Notes: generated by a model from the sequence alone, not told the origin. A stretch of 64,000 bases of DNA from Pseudaquabacterium pictum (GCF_005403045.1 NZ_BJCL01000001.1:829578-893577), one strand, 5' to 3'; numbered from the stretch's first letter, positions 33,044 through 43,676 are shown. Numbers and translations are program-made.

Positions 33044-34618
33044 ATGTTGGACGACAGCATCAAGGCACAACTCGCTGCCTATTTCGAACGCATCACTCAA
33101 CCGATCACGCTGATCGCCAGCCTGGACGATTCCGAAGGCGCGCAGCAGATCCGCGAACTGGTCACCGAGGTGGCCGCGGTGGCGCCGGCCAAGATCAGCG
33201 CCCGCTTCGACGGCAGCTTCGAGCGCCGGCCGTCGTTCCAGATCACCCGCGTCGGCCACGACATGGGCGTGCACTTCGCCGCCGTGCCGATGGGCCATGA
33301 ATTCACCTCGCTGCTGCTGGCCCTGCTGTGGGCCGGCGGCCACCCGCCCAAGGTGGAGCCCGAGGTGCTGGAACAGATCAAGGGCCTGGACGGCGACTTC
33401 GCCTTCGACACCTGGATGAGCCTGACCTGCCACAACTGCCCGGACGTGGTGCAGGCCATGCACCTGATGGCGGTGTTCAACCCGCGGGTGCGGGCCGTGG
33501 CCATCGACGGCGGGCTTTTCCAGCAGGAAGTGGAAGACCGCCAGATCATGGCCGTGCCCAGCGTCTTCCTGAACGGCGCGCCGTTCGGCAACGGCCGCAT
33601 GGAGGTGGCCGAGATCCTGGCCAAGATCGACACCGGCGCGGCCAAGCGCGAGGCCGCCAAGCTCAACGAGCGGGCGCCCTACGAGGTGCTGATCATCGGC
33701 GGCGGCCCGGCCGGCGCCGCGGCTGCGGTGTATGCGGCGCGCAAGGGCATCCGCACCGGCATCGTGGCCGAGCGCTTCGGCGGCCAGACCATGGACACCC
33801 TGGGCATCGAGAACTATCCGTCGGTGCTGGAGACCGAAGGGCCGAAGTTCGCCGCTGGCCTGGAAGCCCAGGTGCGCCACTACGGCGTCGACATCATCAC
33901 CCTGCAGCGCGTGGCCAAGATCGACCCGGCCGGCGAGGCAGGTGGCCAGGCCACGGTGACGCTTGAGAACGGCGCGCAGCTGAAGGCGCGCAGCGTGATC
34001 CTGGCCACCGGCGCCCGCTGGCGCAACATGAACGTGCCCGGCGAGGCCGAGTACCGCACCAAGGGCGTGGCCTACTGCCCGCACTGCGATGGCCCGCTGT
34101 TCAAGGGCAAGGACGTGGCGGTGATCGGTGGCGGCAACTCGGGCGTGGAAGCCGCCATCGACCTGGCCGGCGTGGTCAAGAGCGTCACCCTGCTCGAATT
34201 TGCCGACCAGCTCAAGGCCGACCAGGTGCTGGTGGACAAGTTGAAGAGCATGCCCAACGTCACCATCCATGTGAATGCGCAGACCACCGAGGTGGTGGGC
34301 GACGGCCAGAAGATGAACGGCCTGAAGTGGAAGGACCGGGTGACCGGCGACGAGCACAGCCCGGCGCTTGCCGGCGTGTTCGTGCAGATCGGCCTGGTGC
34401 CCAACACCGAGTTCCTGAAGGGCACGGTGGAGCTGAGCCGCTTCGGCGAGATCATCATCGATGCCAAGTGCCACACCAGCGTGCCGGGCATCTTTGCCGC
34501 CGGTGACGTGACCACGGTGCCGTACAAGCAGATCGTCATCGCCGCCGGCGAGGGCTCGAAGGCGGCGCTCAGCGCCTTCGACCACCTGATCCGCACGCCG
34601 GCGCCTGCGGCTGCCTGA
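33044..34618 (+). CDS. ahpF: Alkyl hydroperoxide reductase subunit F
   Basis: This 524-residue flavoprotein transfers electrons from NADH to AhpC. The N-terminal tandem thioredoxin-fold domain carries CHNC, the FAD domain starts at [12 protein letters not shown], the redox disulfide is CPHC (AYCPHCDGP), and the NADH-binding motif is [24 protein letters not shown] closes the FAD site. Length and order are those of standard AhpF. AAAGGA precedes the ATG. It ends at a UUCG-loop terminator. Confidence 0.96.
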   Translation: MLDDSIKAQLAAYFERITQPITLIASLDDSEGAQQIRELVTEVAAVAPAKISARFDGSFERRPSFQITRVGHDMGVHFAAVPMGHEFTSLLLALLWAGGHPPKVEPEVLEQIKGLDGDFAFDTWMSLTCHNCPDVVQAMHLMAVFNPRVRAVAIDGGLFQQEVEDRQIMAVPSVFLNGAPFGNGRMEVAEILAKIDTGAAKREAAKLNERAPYEVLIIGGGPAGAAAAVYAARKGIRTGIVAERFGGQTMDTLGIENYPSVLETEGPKFAAGLEAQVRHYGVDIITLQRVAKIDPAGEAGGQATVTLENGAQLKARSVILATGARWRNMNVPGEAEYRTKGVAYCPHCDGPLFKGKDVAVIGGGNSGVEAAIDLAGVVKSVTLLEFADQLKADQVLVDKLKSMPNVTIHVNAQTTEVVGDGQKMNGLKWKDRVTGDEHSPALAGVFVQIGLVPNTEFLKGTVELSRFGEIIIDAKCHTSVPGIFAAGDVTTVPYKQIVIAAGEGSKAALSAFDHLIRTPAPAAA

Positions 34619-34654
34619 CCGGCACGGTTGCCGGGCGGGGACACGGCGAGAATG

Positions 34655-34674
34655 GGGGCGGCTTCGGCCGCCCC
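34655..34674 (+). terminator. Terminator after ahpF
   Basis: GGGGCGGC pairs with GCCGCCCC around a TTCG tetraloop, followed by TTGTCATTT, 36 nt after the ahpF stop. The extra-stable UUCG loop supports a real RNA hairpin. Confidence 0.8.
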
Positions 34675-34705
34675 TTGTCATTTCTCGAGCCGCTGCCAGC
34701 CCACC

Positions 34706-35461
34706 ATGTCGACCGACCAACTTCTGCTGCTGGCGCTGGGCGCCGCACTCGGCGGCTTTGTGCAGGGCATCTCCGGCTTCGCTTTCGGCATGGTCGCGAT
34801 GTCCATTTGGGCCTGGGGGATCGACCCGAAGCTGGCGGTGATGCTGTCGGTGGCCGGTGGGCTCAGCGGGCAGATCCTGTCGACCTTCACCGTGCGGCGG
34901 GCGCTCTCGCTGGGCACGCTGTGGCCCTACCTGGCCGGTGCATTGGTCGGCATCCCGCTGGGGCTGGTGCTGCTGCCGCTGGTCGATGTGCACGGCTTCC
35001 GGCTCGGCCTGGGCGTGGTGCTGCTGGTGTTCTGCCCGCTGATGCTGCTGGCCGAGCGGCTGCCGGCCTTCACCCGGGGTGGGCGCGGTGCCGACGGCCT
35101 GGTCGGCATGGTCGGCGGGGTGATGGGCGGGCTCGGCGGCTTCACCGGCATCGCGCCGTCGCTGTGGACCACGCTGCGCCGCTACGACAAGGATGTGCAG
35201 CGCGGGGTGCTGCAGAACTTCAACCTGGCGGCGCTGGCGGCGACGATGGCCGGCCACATCGCCAGCGGCAACGCCGACGCACGTCTGCTGCCGGCGCTGG
35301 CGGTGGTGCTGCCGGCGCTGATCATCCCGTCGGTGCTGGGCGTGCGGGTCTACCGCGGCCTGAGCCCGCAGGCCTTCCGGCGCGTGGTGCTGCTGCTGCT
35401 GATCGCCAGTGGCGGCGTGCTGGTGGCTGGCTCCGCCGGCCATTTCCTGCGCGCCGGGTGA
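34706..35461 (+). CDS. TauE/SafE (TSUP) family membrane transporter
   Basis: This 251-residue protein has seven or eight helices and the TSUP features GGFVQGISGFAFGM at the N-terminus and its second-half repeat GGVMGGLGGFTGIAP. Members export sulfite, sulfoacetate or other organosulfur anions. Its position between ahpF and rdgC gives no substrate clue. The start is ATG 34706; an open frame runs further upstream through the ahpF terminator and is not used. Confidence 0.87.
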   Translation: MSTDQLLLLALGAALGGFVQGISGFAFGMVAMSIWAWGIDPKLAVMLSVAGGLSGQILSTFTVRRALSLGTLWPYLAGALVGIPLGLVLLPLVDVHGFRLGLGVVLLVFCPLMLLAERLPAFTRGGRGADGLVGMVGGVMGGLGGFTGIAPSLWTTLRRYDKDVQRGVLQNFNLAALAATMAGHIASGNADARLLPALAVVLPALIIPSVLGVRVYRGLSPQAFRRVVLLLLIASGGVLVAGSAGHFLRAG

Positions 35462-35544
35462 CGGCCCCGCATGGCGGCCGGCCGCGCCTGGCCGGCAAGG
35501 CAGAATGCGCGGTTTTGCCCGACTGACCCGAGGACGATCCGCGC

Positions 35545-36531
35545 GTGTTCAAGAACCTGATGGTGTACCGGCTGGCGCCGGACTGGCAGCCCGCGGTGGC
35601 GGCGATCGAAGCGGCCCTGGCCACGCAGCCGTTTGCCGAGTGCGGCGCCACCCAGCCCCGGACGATCGGCTGGGTGCCGCCGCGCGGCGATGAGCACGGC
35701 GCGCTGGTCGAGGCCATCGACGGCCAGTGGCTGTTGCAGCTGATGGTCGAATCCAAGCTGGTGCCAGGGTCGGTCATCAAGCGCCAAGTGGAGACGCTGG
35801 CCGCGCAGATCGAGAAGACCACCGGCCGCAAGCCCGGCAAGAAGGAGACCCGGGAGCTGAAGGACCAGGCCCTGCTGGATCTGCTGCCGATGGCCTTCAC
35901 CAAGCGCGGCACGGTGAAGGTGTGGATCTCGCCGGCCAGCCGGCTGCTGGTGATCGATGCCGGCAGCGCCAGCCGCGCCGACGAGACCCTGACGGCGCTG
36001 ACCCAGGTGCTGCCCGGCCTGTCGGCCCAGCTGATCAACACCACGCAGTCGCCCGAGGCGGCGATGGCCGACTGGCTGGTCAGCGGCGAGCCGCCGGCAC
36101 CCTTCACCATCGACCGCGACTGCGAGCTGAAGGCTGCCGATGGTGAGAAGCCGGTGGTGCGCTATGCCCGCCATGCGCTGGACCTGCCGGAGATCCGCGA
36201 GCACATCGCCGCCGGCAAGCGCCCCACCCGCCTGGCGCTGACCTGGAACGACCGGGTGTCGTTCACGCTGACCGAGAGCCTGCAACTGAAGAAGATCGCC
36301 TTCCTCGATGGCGTGTTCGAGGGCCGGGTGGCCGATGGCGACGAAGGCTTCGACGCCAACGCGGCGATTGCCACCGGCGAGTTGGCGCCGATGATCGGCG
36401 AGCTGATCGATGCGCTGGGCGGCGAGCAGGTCTTCGGCGCCGCTGCAGCCACCGACGTCACAGCCAAGTCCGCCGAGGCGCCTGCAACGCCGACTGGATC
36501 CGAGGTGCCTCCCTGGGAGGCAACGGCCTAA
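35545..36531 (+). CDS. rdgC: Recombination-associated protein RdgC
   Basis: This 328-residue nucleoid protein forms a DNA-encircling ring dimer and modulates RecA. The family start MFKNLMVYRL, the segment FAECGATQPRTIGWVPPRG and the LALTWNDRVSFTLTESLQLKKI block are all present. It starts at GTG 35545 with AGGA upstream. A tail after residue 300 (ATDVTAKSAEAPATPTGSE) is poorly conserved. Its TAA overlaps the stop of the convergent GDSL gene. Confidence 0.94.
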   Translation: MFKNLMVYRLAPDWQPAVAAIEAALATQPFAECGATQPRTIGWVPPRGDEHGALVEAIDGQWLLQLMVESKLVPGSVIKRQVETLAAQIEKTTGRKPGKKETRELKDQALLDLLPMAFTKRGTVKVWISPASRLLVIDAGSASRADETLTALTQVLPGLSAQLINTTQSPEAAMADWLVSGEPPAPFTIDRDCELKAADGEKPVVRYARHALDLPEIREHIAAGKRPTRLALTWNDRVSFTLTESLQLKKIAFLDGVFEGRVADGDEGFDANAAIATGELAPMIGELIDALGGEQVFGAAAATDVTAKSAEAPATPTGSEVPPWEATA

Positions 36532-37490
36532 GCCGACTTGCGCTGGCGACGGCGCCCCAAGCCGAGCAACGCCACCACACCCACGCCCATCATCAGCATG
36601 GTCTGCGGCTCGGGCACGGCGGCCAGCATGCCGGCGGCCAGCGCCTGGTGCGTGAAGGTGCTGGGATGGATGTCGTCGAAGTAGTAGTGGTTCAGGCCGT
36701 AGCCGCTGCACACAGGCTTGACACCTTCGATGTAGCAGGCGTCGGTGGTGTTCACGCCGTTCGCTGCGGCCTGGGCGAGCGTCAGCTGCTGGGCTGCAAA
36801 GGTGTCGAAGTAGTAGAACTTCTCATCGGTCCAGGCCGCTGCCAAGGTCCCGTAGGCATCCATCAGGGACGCATTGAATAGCCCGGAGACGAAGCTGAGG
36901 CCAGCCGCCGTGCCGGGCAGCACCTTGTCGGCTGCCAACGCCCGCGGCGTGGCGCCGAGGTCCGGCAGCAGTGGCAGGAGGAAGTTCTTGGCCCCCTTGG
37001 CGTGCAGCGTGCCGACGGCGGTGGCGAGGTTGCCGACGGCATTGGCGATGGTCGTCGGAACCGGCTGTCCTGCCGGCGCCTGCAGGAAGTCATTCGCGCC
37101 AGCCCAGACCAGGAACAACGACCCGCTGTCGGCGGTGTTCGCGCCGAGCGATGCGGTGAAGGCATTGACCTGCGACAGCAGACCGGTGCCGGGCACCCGA
37201 CCGCCTGAGCCGGTGGTGGCGCCGCCAAAGGCGTGGTTGCCGTACTGCGACGCACCCAGGCCCAGGCCCGCCGCCAGGTACTCGGCGGCGACCGGGCCGT
37301 TCGAGAAGCGGCCGAAGAAGTAGGGCGCGCCCGGGGCGCCGACCAGCGCCTGGAGGTTCCCGTCGTCGCTGAGGCTGTCGCCGAAGACCTGCAAACCGCT
37401 GAATGCGGCAGAGGCCGGCAGCGTGACGGCGAACAGCGTCGACGCCGACATGGCAGCCATCAGCCATCGGTTGGAGAACTTGAGCGACAT
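36528..37490 (-). CDS. SGNH/GDSL hydrolase with PEP-CTERM sorting signal
   Basis: This 320-residue secreted esterase/lipase-like protein has a signal peptide (LMAAMSASTLFAVTLPASA) and a GDSL block with the catalytic serine (LQVFGDSLSDDGN). Block III is VWAGANDFL and the catalytic Asp-His pair is in FDDIHPSTFTHQ. It ends with a PEP-CTERM tail: VPEPQT, a hydrophobic helix and GRRRQRKSA. The tail predicts processing by an exosortase and export to the surface or biofilm matrix; no exosortase is in this window. The fold resembles thermolabile hemolysin/outer-membrane esterases. Confidence 0.9.
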   Translation of the reverse strand: MSLKFSNRWLMAAMSASTLFAVTLPASAAFSGLQVFGDSLSDDGNLQALVGAPGAPYFFGRFSNGPVAAEYLAAGLGLGASQYGNHAFGGATTGSGGRVPGTGLLSQVNAFTASLGANTADSGSLFLVWAGANDFLQAPAGQPVPTTIANAVGNLATAVGTLHAKGAKNFLLPLLPDLGATPRALAADKVLPGTAAGLSFVSGLFNASLMDAYGTLAAAWTDEKFYYFDTFAAQQLTLAQAAANGVNTTDACYIEGVKPVCSGYGLNHYYFDDIHPSTFTHQALAAGMLAAVPEPQTMLMMGVGVVALLGLGRRRQRKSA

Positions 37491-37545
37491 GGATGACCCC
37501 CGGGCAGTTGTGACCAAATTCACAGGGTATGCCAAGGGCAGTGGA

Positions 37546-37585
37546 TCCGGCAAGACGCCGGACCCGTCAAACAGGGGTCGACCCC
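37546..37585 (-). terminator. Two hairpins downstream of apbC
   Basis: On the minus strand after the apbC stop come GGGGTCGACCCC (37574-37585), followed by TGTTT, and then TCCGGC/GCCGGA with a 5-nt loop (37546-37562). Together they could terminate apbC before the GDSL gene promoter region. The first stem has no true loop and would have to open to four bases. Confidence 0.45.
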
Positions 37586-37590
37586 GCGAA

Positions 37591-38685
37591 TCAGGTGTCC
37601 TTGCTCACCTTGATCGACGGGAACTTGCTGGAGAAGTCCTTGGCCTTCTCGGCGATCTTGACCGCCACCTGGCGCGCCACCGCCTTGTAGATCGCGGCGA
37701 TCTCGCCGTCGGGGTCGGCCACCACGGTGGGGCGGCCCGAGTCGGCCTGCTCGCGGATGGCCATGGTCAGCGGCAACGCGCCCAGGTAGTCCAGCTGGTA
37801 CTGCTCGGCCATCTTGCGGCCGCCGTCCGCGCCGAAGATGTGTTCCACGTGGCCGCAGTTGGTGCAGACATGCACCGCCATGTTCTCCACCAGGCCCAGG
37901 ATGGGCACGCCCACCTTCTCGAACATCGAGAGGCCCTTCTTGGCGTCGAGCAGGGCGATGTCCTGCGGCGTGGTCACGATCACCGCGCCGGTGATCGGCA
38001 CGCGCTGGCTCAATGTCAGCTGGATGTCGCCGGTGCCCGGCGGCATGTCGACGACCAGGTAGTCCACGTCCTTCCAGTTGGTCTGGCGCAGCAGCTGGTC
38101 GAGCGCCTGCGTGGCCATCGGGCCGCGCCAGATCATGGCCTGGTCGGCATCGACCAGGAAACCGATCGACGCCACCTGCAGGCCGTGGCCCTGCATCGGC
38201 TCCATGGTCTGGCCGTCCAGGCTCTCGGGCCGGCCGCTGATGCCCAGCATCATCGGCTGGCTGGGGCCGTAGATGTCGGCATCCAGCACGCCCACGGTGG
38301 CGCCCTCGGCGGCCAGCGCCAGGGCCAGGTTGACGGCCGTGGTGCTCTTGCCCACGCCGCCCTTGCCCGAGGCCACGGCGATGATGTTTTTCACCCCCGG
38401 CAGCAGCTGCACGCCGCGCTGCACCGCATGGGCGGTGATGCGGCTGGTCACATTGACGCTGACGTTGCCCACGCCCGGAACCGACCGCGCCGCGGCGATC
38501 AACTGCCGCCGCAGGCCGGCGATCAGGCTCTTGGCCGGGTAGCCCAGCTCCACGTCGAAGGCCACCTCGTCGCCATCGATCTTCAGGTTCTTCAGCTGCC
38601 GGCCGGCGACGAAGTCCTTGCCGGTGTGTGGATCGACCACGGTCTTCAGGGCATCGAGCAGGCTGGCTTCAGAGGGGCTTGTCAT
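37591..38685 (-). CDS. apbC: Iron-sulfur cluster carrier ApbC/Mrp (P-loop NTPase)
   Basis: This 364-residue scaffold/carrier for [4Fe-4S] clusters starts with a MIP18/DUF59 domain (SLLDALKTVVDPHTGKDF). A deviant Walker A, GKGGVGKSTT, lies near residue 105, then DADIYGPSQP, DMPPGTGD and the CxxC VCTNCGH near residue 275 that binds the cluster. All key residues are present. The gene is divergent from metG, a common arrangement in proteobacteria. Confidence 0.95.
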   Translation of the reverse strand: MTSPSEASLLDALKTVVDPHTGKDFVAGRQLKNLKIDGDEVAFDVELGYPAKSLIAGLRRQLIAAARSVPGVGNVSVNVTSRITAHAVQRGVQLLPGVKNIIAVASGKGGVGKSTTAVNLALALAAEGATVGVLDADIYGPSQPMMLGISGRPESLDGQTMEPMQGHGLQVASIGFLVDADQAMIWRGPMATQALDQLLRQTNWKDVDYLVVDMPPGTGDIQLTLSQRVPITGAVIVTTPQDIALLDAKKGLSMFEKVGVPILGLVENMAVHVCTNCGHVEHIFGADGGRKMAEQYQLDYLGALPLTMAIREQADSGRPTVVADPDGEIAAIYKAVARQVAVKIAEKAKDFSSKFPSIKVSKDT

Positions 38686-38786
38686 GGTGGTGTGCAGGGA
38701 GCAGGCGCAGAGCGCGCGAGTCTAGCGGAGCCGCCTGCCCGCCACCCGCCACCTAGAATTGCGGGTTCTCCTGATCGGACGGTCCC

Positions 38787-40835
38787 ATGCCCCGCAAGCT
38801 CTTCGTCACCACCGCCCTGCCCTATGCCAACGCGGCCTTCCACATCGGCCACATGATGGAGTACATCCAGGCCGACACCTGGGTGCGGGCGCAGCGCATG
38901 ATGGGGGCCGAGGTGAACTTCGTCTGCGCCGACGATGCCCATGGCGCGCCGATCATGATCGCCGCGGAGAAGGCTGGCCTGACGCCGCAGCAGTTCGTCG
39001 CGCAGATCGCCGCCGGCCGCCAGCAGTACCTGGACGGCTTCCACATCGCCTTCGACCACTGGCATAGCACCGACGCACCCGAGAACCATGCGCTGGCGCA
39101 GCAGATCTACCGCCAGCTGCGCGACAACGGCCTGATCGCCAGCCGAACCATCGAGCAGTTCTTCGACCCCGAGAAGGGTATGTTCCTGCCCGACCGCTTC
39201 ATCAAGGGCGAATGTCCCAAGTGCGGCGCCAAGGACCAGTACGGCGACAACTGCGAGGTCTGCGGCACGGTCTACGCGCCCACCGACCTGAAGAACCCGT
39301 ACTCGGCCCTCAGCGGCGCCACGCCGGTGCTCAAGACCAGCGAGCACTACTTCTTCAGCCTGAGCGACCCACGCTGCGTGGCCTTTCTGGAGCAATGGAC
39401 GCAGGACGGCAAGCTGCAGCCCGAGGTGGCCAACAAGGTGCGCGAGTGGTTCGTGCGCGACGAGCATGGCAAGCCCGCGCTCGGCGACTGGGACATCAGC
39501 CGCGACGCGCCCTACTTCGGCATCGAGATCCCCGACGCGCCAGGCAAGTATTTCTATGTCTGGCTGGATGCGCCGATCGGCTACCTGGCCTCGCTGCAGG
39601 CCCTGCTGGCAAAGCGGGGCGAGGACATGGATGCCTACCTGGCCCAGCCCGGCCTGGAGCAGGTGCACTTCATCGGCAAGGACATCGTCACCTTCCACAC
39701 CCTGTTCTGGCCGGCCACGCTGCACTTCTCCGGCCGCAAGGTGCCCGACCACATCCATGTGCACGGCTTCCTCACCGTCAACAACGACAAGATGAGCAAG
39801 AGCCGCGGCACCGGCATCAGCCCGCTGCGGTACCTGGAACTGGGCCTGAACCCCGAGTGGCTGCGCTACTACCTGGCCGCCAAGCTCAGCGCCCGGGTCG
39901 AGGACATCGATTTCAACCCCGAGGACTTCATCGCCCGCGTCAACAGCGACCTGGTCGGCAAGTACATCAACATCGCCAGCCGGGCGGCGGGCTTCCTCGG
40001 CAAGCGCTTCGGCAACACCCTGTCGGCCGATGTGGGTGTCGAGGGCCGCGCCCTGCTCGACGGCCTGCGTGCCCACCAGGCCACCATCGCCGGCCTGTAC
40101 GACAGCCGAGAATTCGCCAAGGCGGTGCGCGAGACCATGGCCCTGGCCGACCGGGTGAATGAGTACGTCGACCAGCACAAGCCCTGGGAGCTGGCCAAGA
40201 AGGAAGGCGCCGAGGCCGCGCTGCACGATGTGTGCACCGTGTGCATCGAGGCCTTTCGACTGCTGACGATCTACCTCAAGCCCATCCTGCCGGCGCTGGC
40301 GGCGCGGGTCGAGGCCTTCCTGCAGGTGGGCCCGCTGCAGTTTGCCGACGCAGCGCGCGCCCTGGGCCGCCATCAGATCGCCGACTACCAGCACCTGATG
40401 CAGCGCGTCGATGCAGCCAAGGTCGAGGCGCTGATCACCCCGCCGGCGCCACCCGCGCCGCCGGTGGTGCACCCGGGTGGCGAGCCCATCGCCGCCGAGA
40501 TCGGCATCGATGCCTTTGGCGCGGTCGACCTGCGGGTGGCCAAGATCGTCAACGCCGAGCTGGTGGAGGGCAGCACCAAGCTGCTGAAGCTGACGCTGGA
40601 CGTGGGCGAAGGCCGCACGCGGCAGGTCTTCTCCGGCATCCGCAGCGCCTACGCGCCGGAGCAGCTGGTGGGCAAGCTCACCGTGATGGTGGCCAACCTG
40701 GCGCCGCGCAAGATGAAGTTCGGCATCAGCGAGGGCATGGTGCTGGCCGCCAGCCATGCCGACGAGAAGGCCAACCCGGGCATCTTCGTGCTGGAGCCCC
40801 ACGCCGGCGCCCAGCCCGGCATGCGGGTGCGGTGA
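38787..40835 (+). CDS. metG: Methionyl-tRNA synthetase
   Basis: This 682-residue class I synthetase charges tRNA-Met. The HIGH motif is AAFHIGHMM at residues 19-22, the zinc-knuckle cysteines lie in [17 protein letters not shown], and KMSKS is near residue 334. A C-terminal EMAP/Trbp111-like tRNA-binding domain runs from about residue 575 ([22 protein letters not shown]). This is the long, dimeric bacterial form. The start ATG 38787 lies 101 nt from the divergent apbC start. Confidence 0.97.
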   Translation: MPRKLFVTTALPYANAAFHIGHMMEYIQADTWVRAQRMMGAEVNFVCADDAHGAPIMIAAEKAGLTPQQFVAQIAAGRQQYLDGFHIAFDHWHSTDAPENHALAQQIYRQLRDNGLIASRTIEQFFDPEKGMFLPDRFIKGECPKCGAKDQYGDNCEVCGTVYAPTDLKNPYSALSGATPVLKTSEHYFFSLSDPRCVAFLEQWTQDGKLQPEVANKVREWFVRDEHGKPALGDWDISRDAPYFGIEIPDAPGKYFYVWLDAPIGYLASLQALLAKRGEDMDAYLAQPGLEQVHFIGKDIVTFHTLFWPATLHFSGRKVPDHIHVHGFLTVNNDKMSKSRGTGISPLRYLELGLNPEWLRYYLAAKLSARVEDIDFNPEDFIARVNSDLVGKYINIASRAAGFLGKRFGNTLSADVGVEGRALLDGLRAHQATIAGLYDSREFAKAVRETMALADRVNEYVDQHKPWELAKKEGAEAALHDVCTVCIEAFRLLTIYLKPILPALAARVEAFLQVGPLQFADAARALGRHQIADYQHLMQRVDAAKVEALITPPAPPAPPVVHPGGEPIAAEIGIDAFGAVDLRVAKIVNAELVEGSTKLLKLTLDVGEGRTRQVFSGIRSAYAPEQLVGKLTVMVANLAPRKMKFGISEGMVLAASHADEKANPGIFVLEPHAGAQPGMRVR

Positions 40836-40842
40836 GGGCGCG

Positions 40843-41862
40843 TTGACCGCCCTGCCCGGCCGGCGCGCCCTGCTGGCTGCGCTGGCTGCGGCGGGTGTGG
40901 GCGGGCGGGTCGGGGCCACGGCCGCAGCCGACGACGGGGCATTCGACTTTGTCGCCCTGGGCGATGCGCCCTACGGCCCCGACCTGCTGGCCGGCCCGCC
41001 CTACCGCGCGCTGATCGACCGCATCAACGCACTCGGCCTGCGCTTTGCCATCCATGTCGGCGACTTCAAGGACGGCACGGCGGCCTGCAGCGACGACGAA
41101 TACCAGCTGCAGTGGCAGCACTTCCGGCGCTTTGCAGGTGCCCTGGTCTACACCCCCGGCGACAACGACTGGCTGGACTGCCACCGCCGCGGCGACGATC
41201 CGCTGGAACGGCTGCAGTCGCTGCGGCAGCGCTTCTTCGCCGGGCCGCAGTCGCTGGGCCAGCGGCCGCTGGCGCTGGAGCGCCAGGCGGAGCGCATGTC
41301 CGACCATGCCGACTACCGCGAGAACCAGCGCTGGCAGCACCAGGGTGTGGTGTTCGCCACGTTCCACACCGTGGGGCCCACCAATGGCTTCGACGCCAGC
41401 AGTGCCGCGGTGCGCGCCGAGGCGCAGCGCCGCGAAGCCGCCAACAGCGCCTGGATGGCCGACAGCTTCGCGCTGGCCCGGCGCAGCGGCGCCCGAGCCC
41501 TGGTGCTGGCCACCCAGGCCGAGCCGCTGGCCTATGACCGCCCCGCCGGCCCGCGGCGCGGCAGCCTGCAGCCAGGCTTCACCGCCATCGGCCGCACCCT
41601 GCTGCCGCTGGCCGCTGCCGCACCGCACCCGGTGCTGCTGGTGCATGGCGATGCGCATGTCTACACCTTCGACCAGCCCTTCGAGACCGCCCAGGGCCGC
41701 TGGATCGCCAACCTGTGGCGGTTGCAGGTGTTTGGTGATCCGCGGATGCACGCAGTGCGGGTGCGGGTGCAACCGGCGGTGGCGGGCGCGCCCTTCGCCT
41801 GCGCACCGGTCTGGAACCCGCTGTCCACCGATCCGCGCCGGGGCGTGCACCGCGCGCCGTAG
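40843..41862 (+). CDS. Tat-type exported metallophosphoesterase-like protein
   Basis: This protein of about 339 residues has a calcineurin-like metal-binding pattern: GDAPYGP, HVGDFKDG, TPGDNDW and a final HGDAHVY. An export signal PGRRALLAALAAAGVGG contains a twin arginine. No ATG fits; the TTG at 40843, 7 nt after the metG stop with GAGGG upstream, gives a sensible signal peptide. The frame is open further back but only inside metG. Family members are usually annotated only as metallophosphoesterase or alkaline-phosphatase-like; the substrate is unknown. The two linked Cys (AACSDDE and DCHRRG) may form a disulfide. Confidence 0.75.
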   Translation: MTALPGRRALLAALAAAGVGGRVGATAAADDGAFDFVALGDAPYGPDLLAGPPYRALIDRINALGLRFAIHVGDFKDGTAACSDDEYQLQWQHFRRFAGALVYTPGDNDWLDCHRRGDDPLERLQSLRQRFFAGPQSLGQRPLALERQAERMSDHADYRENQRWQHQGVVFATFHTVGPTNGFDASSAAVRAEAQRREAANSAWMADSFALARRSGARALVLATQAEPLAYDRPAGPRRGSLQPGFTAIGRTLLPLAAAAPHPVLLVHGDAHVYTFDQPFETAQGRWIANLWRLQVFGDPRMHAVRVRVQPAVAGAPFACAPVWNPLSTDPRRGVHRAP

Positions 41863-41882
41863 CATGCACGGCAGGAGGCCGC

Positions 41883-43577
41883 ATGCTGCCCTTGCGCTTG
41901 TCCACTCGCCTGCACCCGTTCCGCCCGCGCCTGCTGCTGGCCCTGTCAGGCTATGACCGCGGCCGCCTGCTGGCCGATGTGGGCGCCGGCATCACCGTGG
42001 GCATCGTGGCCCTGCCGCTGGCCATGGCCTTTGCCATCGCCAGCGGCGTCAAGCCCGAGGCGGGGCTGTTCACAGCGATCATCGCCGGCTTCCTGATCTC
42101 GGCGCTGGGTGGCTCGCAGGTGCAGATCGGCGGGCCGGCGGGCGCGTTCATCGTCATCGTCTACGGCATCGTCGAGCGCTACGGCCTAGCCAACCTGCTG
42201 ATCGCCACCAGCATGGCTGGCGTGCTGCTGTTCCTGATGGGCTGGCTGAAATTGGGCGCGCTGGTGCGCTACATCCCGGTGTCCATCGTCATCGGCTTCA
42301 CCAACGGCATCGCGGTGCTGATCGGCCTGAGCCAGCTGAAGGACCTGCTGGGCCTGCCGATCGACAAGATGCCCGGCGACTTCTTCAGCCAGATCGCCGT
42401 GCTGTGGCAGCACCTGGGCCAGACCAACTGGGCCGCCGTGGTGGTGGGCCTGGCCTGCCTGGCCACCGTGGTGCTGTGGCCCAAGAGCTACACCATGCCG
42501 GTGGCGCCGCAGGGCATCACACCGCACCTGCGGCGCTGGGCGGCGCACCTGCCGGGCACCATCGTCGCCCTGGCGGGCGCCACGGGGGCGGTGCTGCTGC
42601 TGCACCTGCCGGTCGAGACCATCGGCTCGCGCTTCGGCGGCATTCCGCAGGCACTGCCGGCCTTCGCGCTGCCCGAACTCAGCTGGGCCACGGCGAAGCT
42701 GCTGGTCATTCCCACTGTCACCATCGCGCTGCTGGGCGCCATCGAGAGCCTCCTGTGTGCCCGCGTGGCCGACAACATGGCGCCGCAGCACCCCCGGCAT
42801 GACCCCAACCAGGAGCTGATGGCCCAGGGCGTGGCCAACCTGGTGACGCCGTTCTTCGGCGGCATCCCGGCCACCGGCACCATTGCCCGCACCGTCACCA
42901 ATGTGCGGGCCGGCGCGGCCACGCCCATCGCCGGCGTGGTGCATGCGCTGACGCTGCTGGCCATCGTGCTGGTGGCGGCGCCGCTGGCGCTGCATGTGCC
43001 GCTGGCGGCACTGGCCGGCATCCTGCTGTTCGTGGCCTGGAACATGGGCGAGTGGCGCGAGTTCGCGCGGCTGAAGCACTTCCTGCTGCCCTACCGGGCC
43101 ACGCTGCTGGGCACCTTCCTGCTCACCGTGGTGTTCGATCTCACCGTCGCGGTGGAGGTGGGCCTGCTGATGGCCTGTGGCTTCTTCATCTACCGCATGG
43201 GGCAGCTGTTCGCGGTGCGGCCGCTGCCACCAGCCGAGGGCCTGGCGCCGGGCGTGGCGGTGTTCGAGCTGTTCGGCGCGCTGTTCTTCGGCGCGGTGGG
43301 CAAGATCGAGGCGCTGCCGGCACAGCTGCCGCCCGGCACCCGCTGCCTGGTGCTGCAGATGCACCGGCTGATCTCGATGGACACCTCGGGCATCGACGCC
43401 CTGCAGCAGCTGCACCGCACTTTGCAGCGCCAGGGCGTGGCGCTGGTGCTGGCCGAGGTGAACCCGCAGCCGCTGGGGCTGCTGCAGCGCTCGGGGCTGG
43501 CCGCCGCGCTGGGCGACGGCGCGATCGCGCCCAGCCTGGCCGCGGCACTGCAGCGGGTGCCGGCGGCACCGGGCTGA
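41883..43577 (+). CDS. SulP family anion transporter with STAS domain
   Basis: This 564-residue inner-membrane transporter of the SulP/SLC26 family has family motifs at ITVGIVALPLAMAFAIASGVKPEAGLF and GGSQVQIGGPAGAF. The segment GIPATGTIARTVTNVRAGA is also typical. A cytoplasmic STAS domain occupies about the last 110 residues (MHRLISMDTSGIDALQQL). Substrates include sulfate, bicarbonate or dicarboxylates. AGGAGG stands 4 nt before the ATG. The preceding phosphoesterase ends 20 nt upstream. Confidence 0.92.
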   Translation: MLPLRLSTRLHPFRPRLLLALSGYDRGRLLADVGAGITVGIVALPLAMAFAIASGVKPEAGLFTAIIAGFLISALGGSQVQIGGPAGAFIVIVYGIVERYGLANLLIATSMAGVLLFLMGWLKLGALVRYIPVSIVIGFTNGIAVLIGLSQLKDLLGLPIDKMPGDFFSQIAVLWQHLGQTNWAAVVVGLACLATVVLWPKSYTMPVAPQGITPHLRRWAAHLPGTIVALAGATGAVLLLHLPVETIGSRFGGIPQALPAFALPELSWATAKLLVIPTVTIALLGAIESLLCARVADNMAPQHPRHDPNQELMAQGVANLVTPFFGGIPATGTIARTVTNVRAGAATPIAGVVHALTLLAIVLVAAPLALHVPLAALAGILLFVAWNMGEWREFARLKHFLLPYRATLLGTFLLTVVFDLTVAVEVGLLMACGFFIYRMGQLFAVRPLPPAEGLAPGVAVFELFGALFFGAVGKIEALPAQLPPGTRCLVLQMHRLISMDTSGIDALQQLHRTLQRQGVALVLAEVNPQPLGLLQRSGLAAALGDGAIAPSLAAALQRVPAAPG

Positions 43578-43676
43578 GCGCTGGCGCGCCAGGCGCGGTT
43601 TCGCCCGGCACTTCCAGGCTTTCCGGCCGGCGGCGCTGCGCAGAATCGGCAGCTCTTCCGCCATCCGCCACCCACC

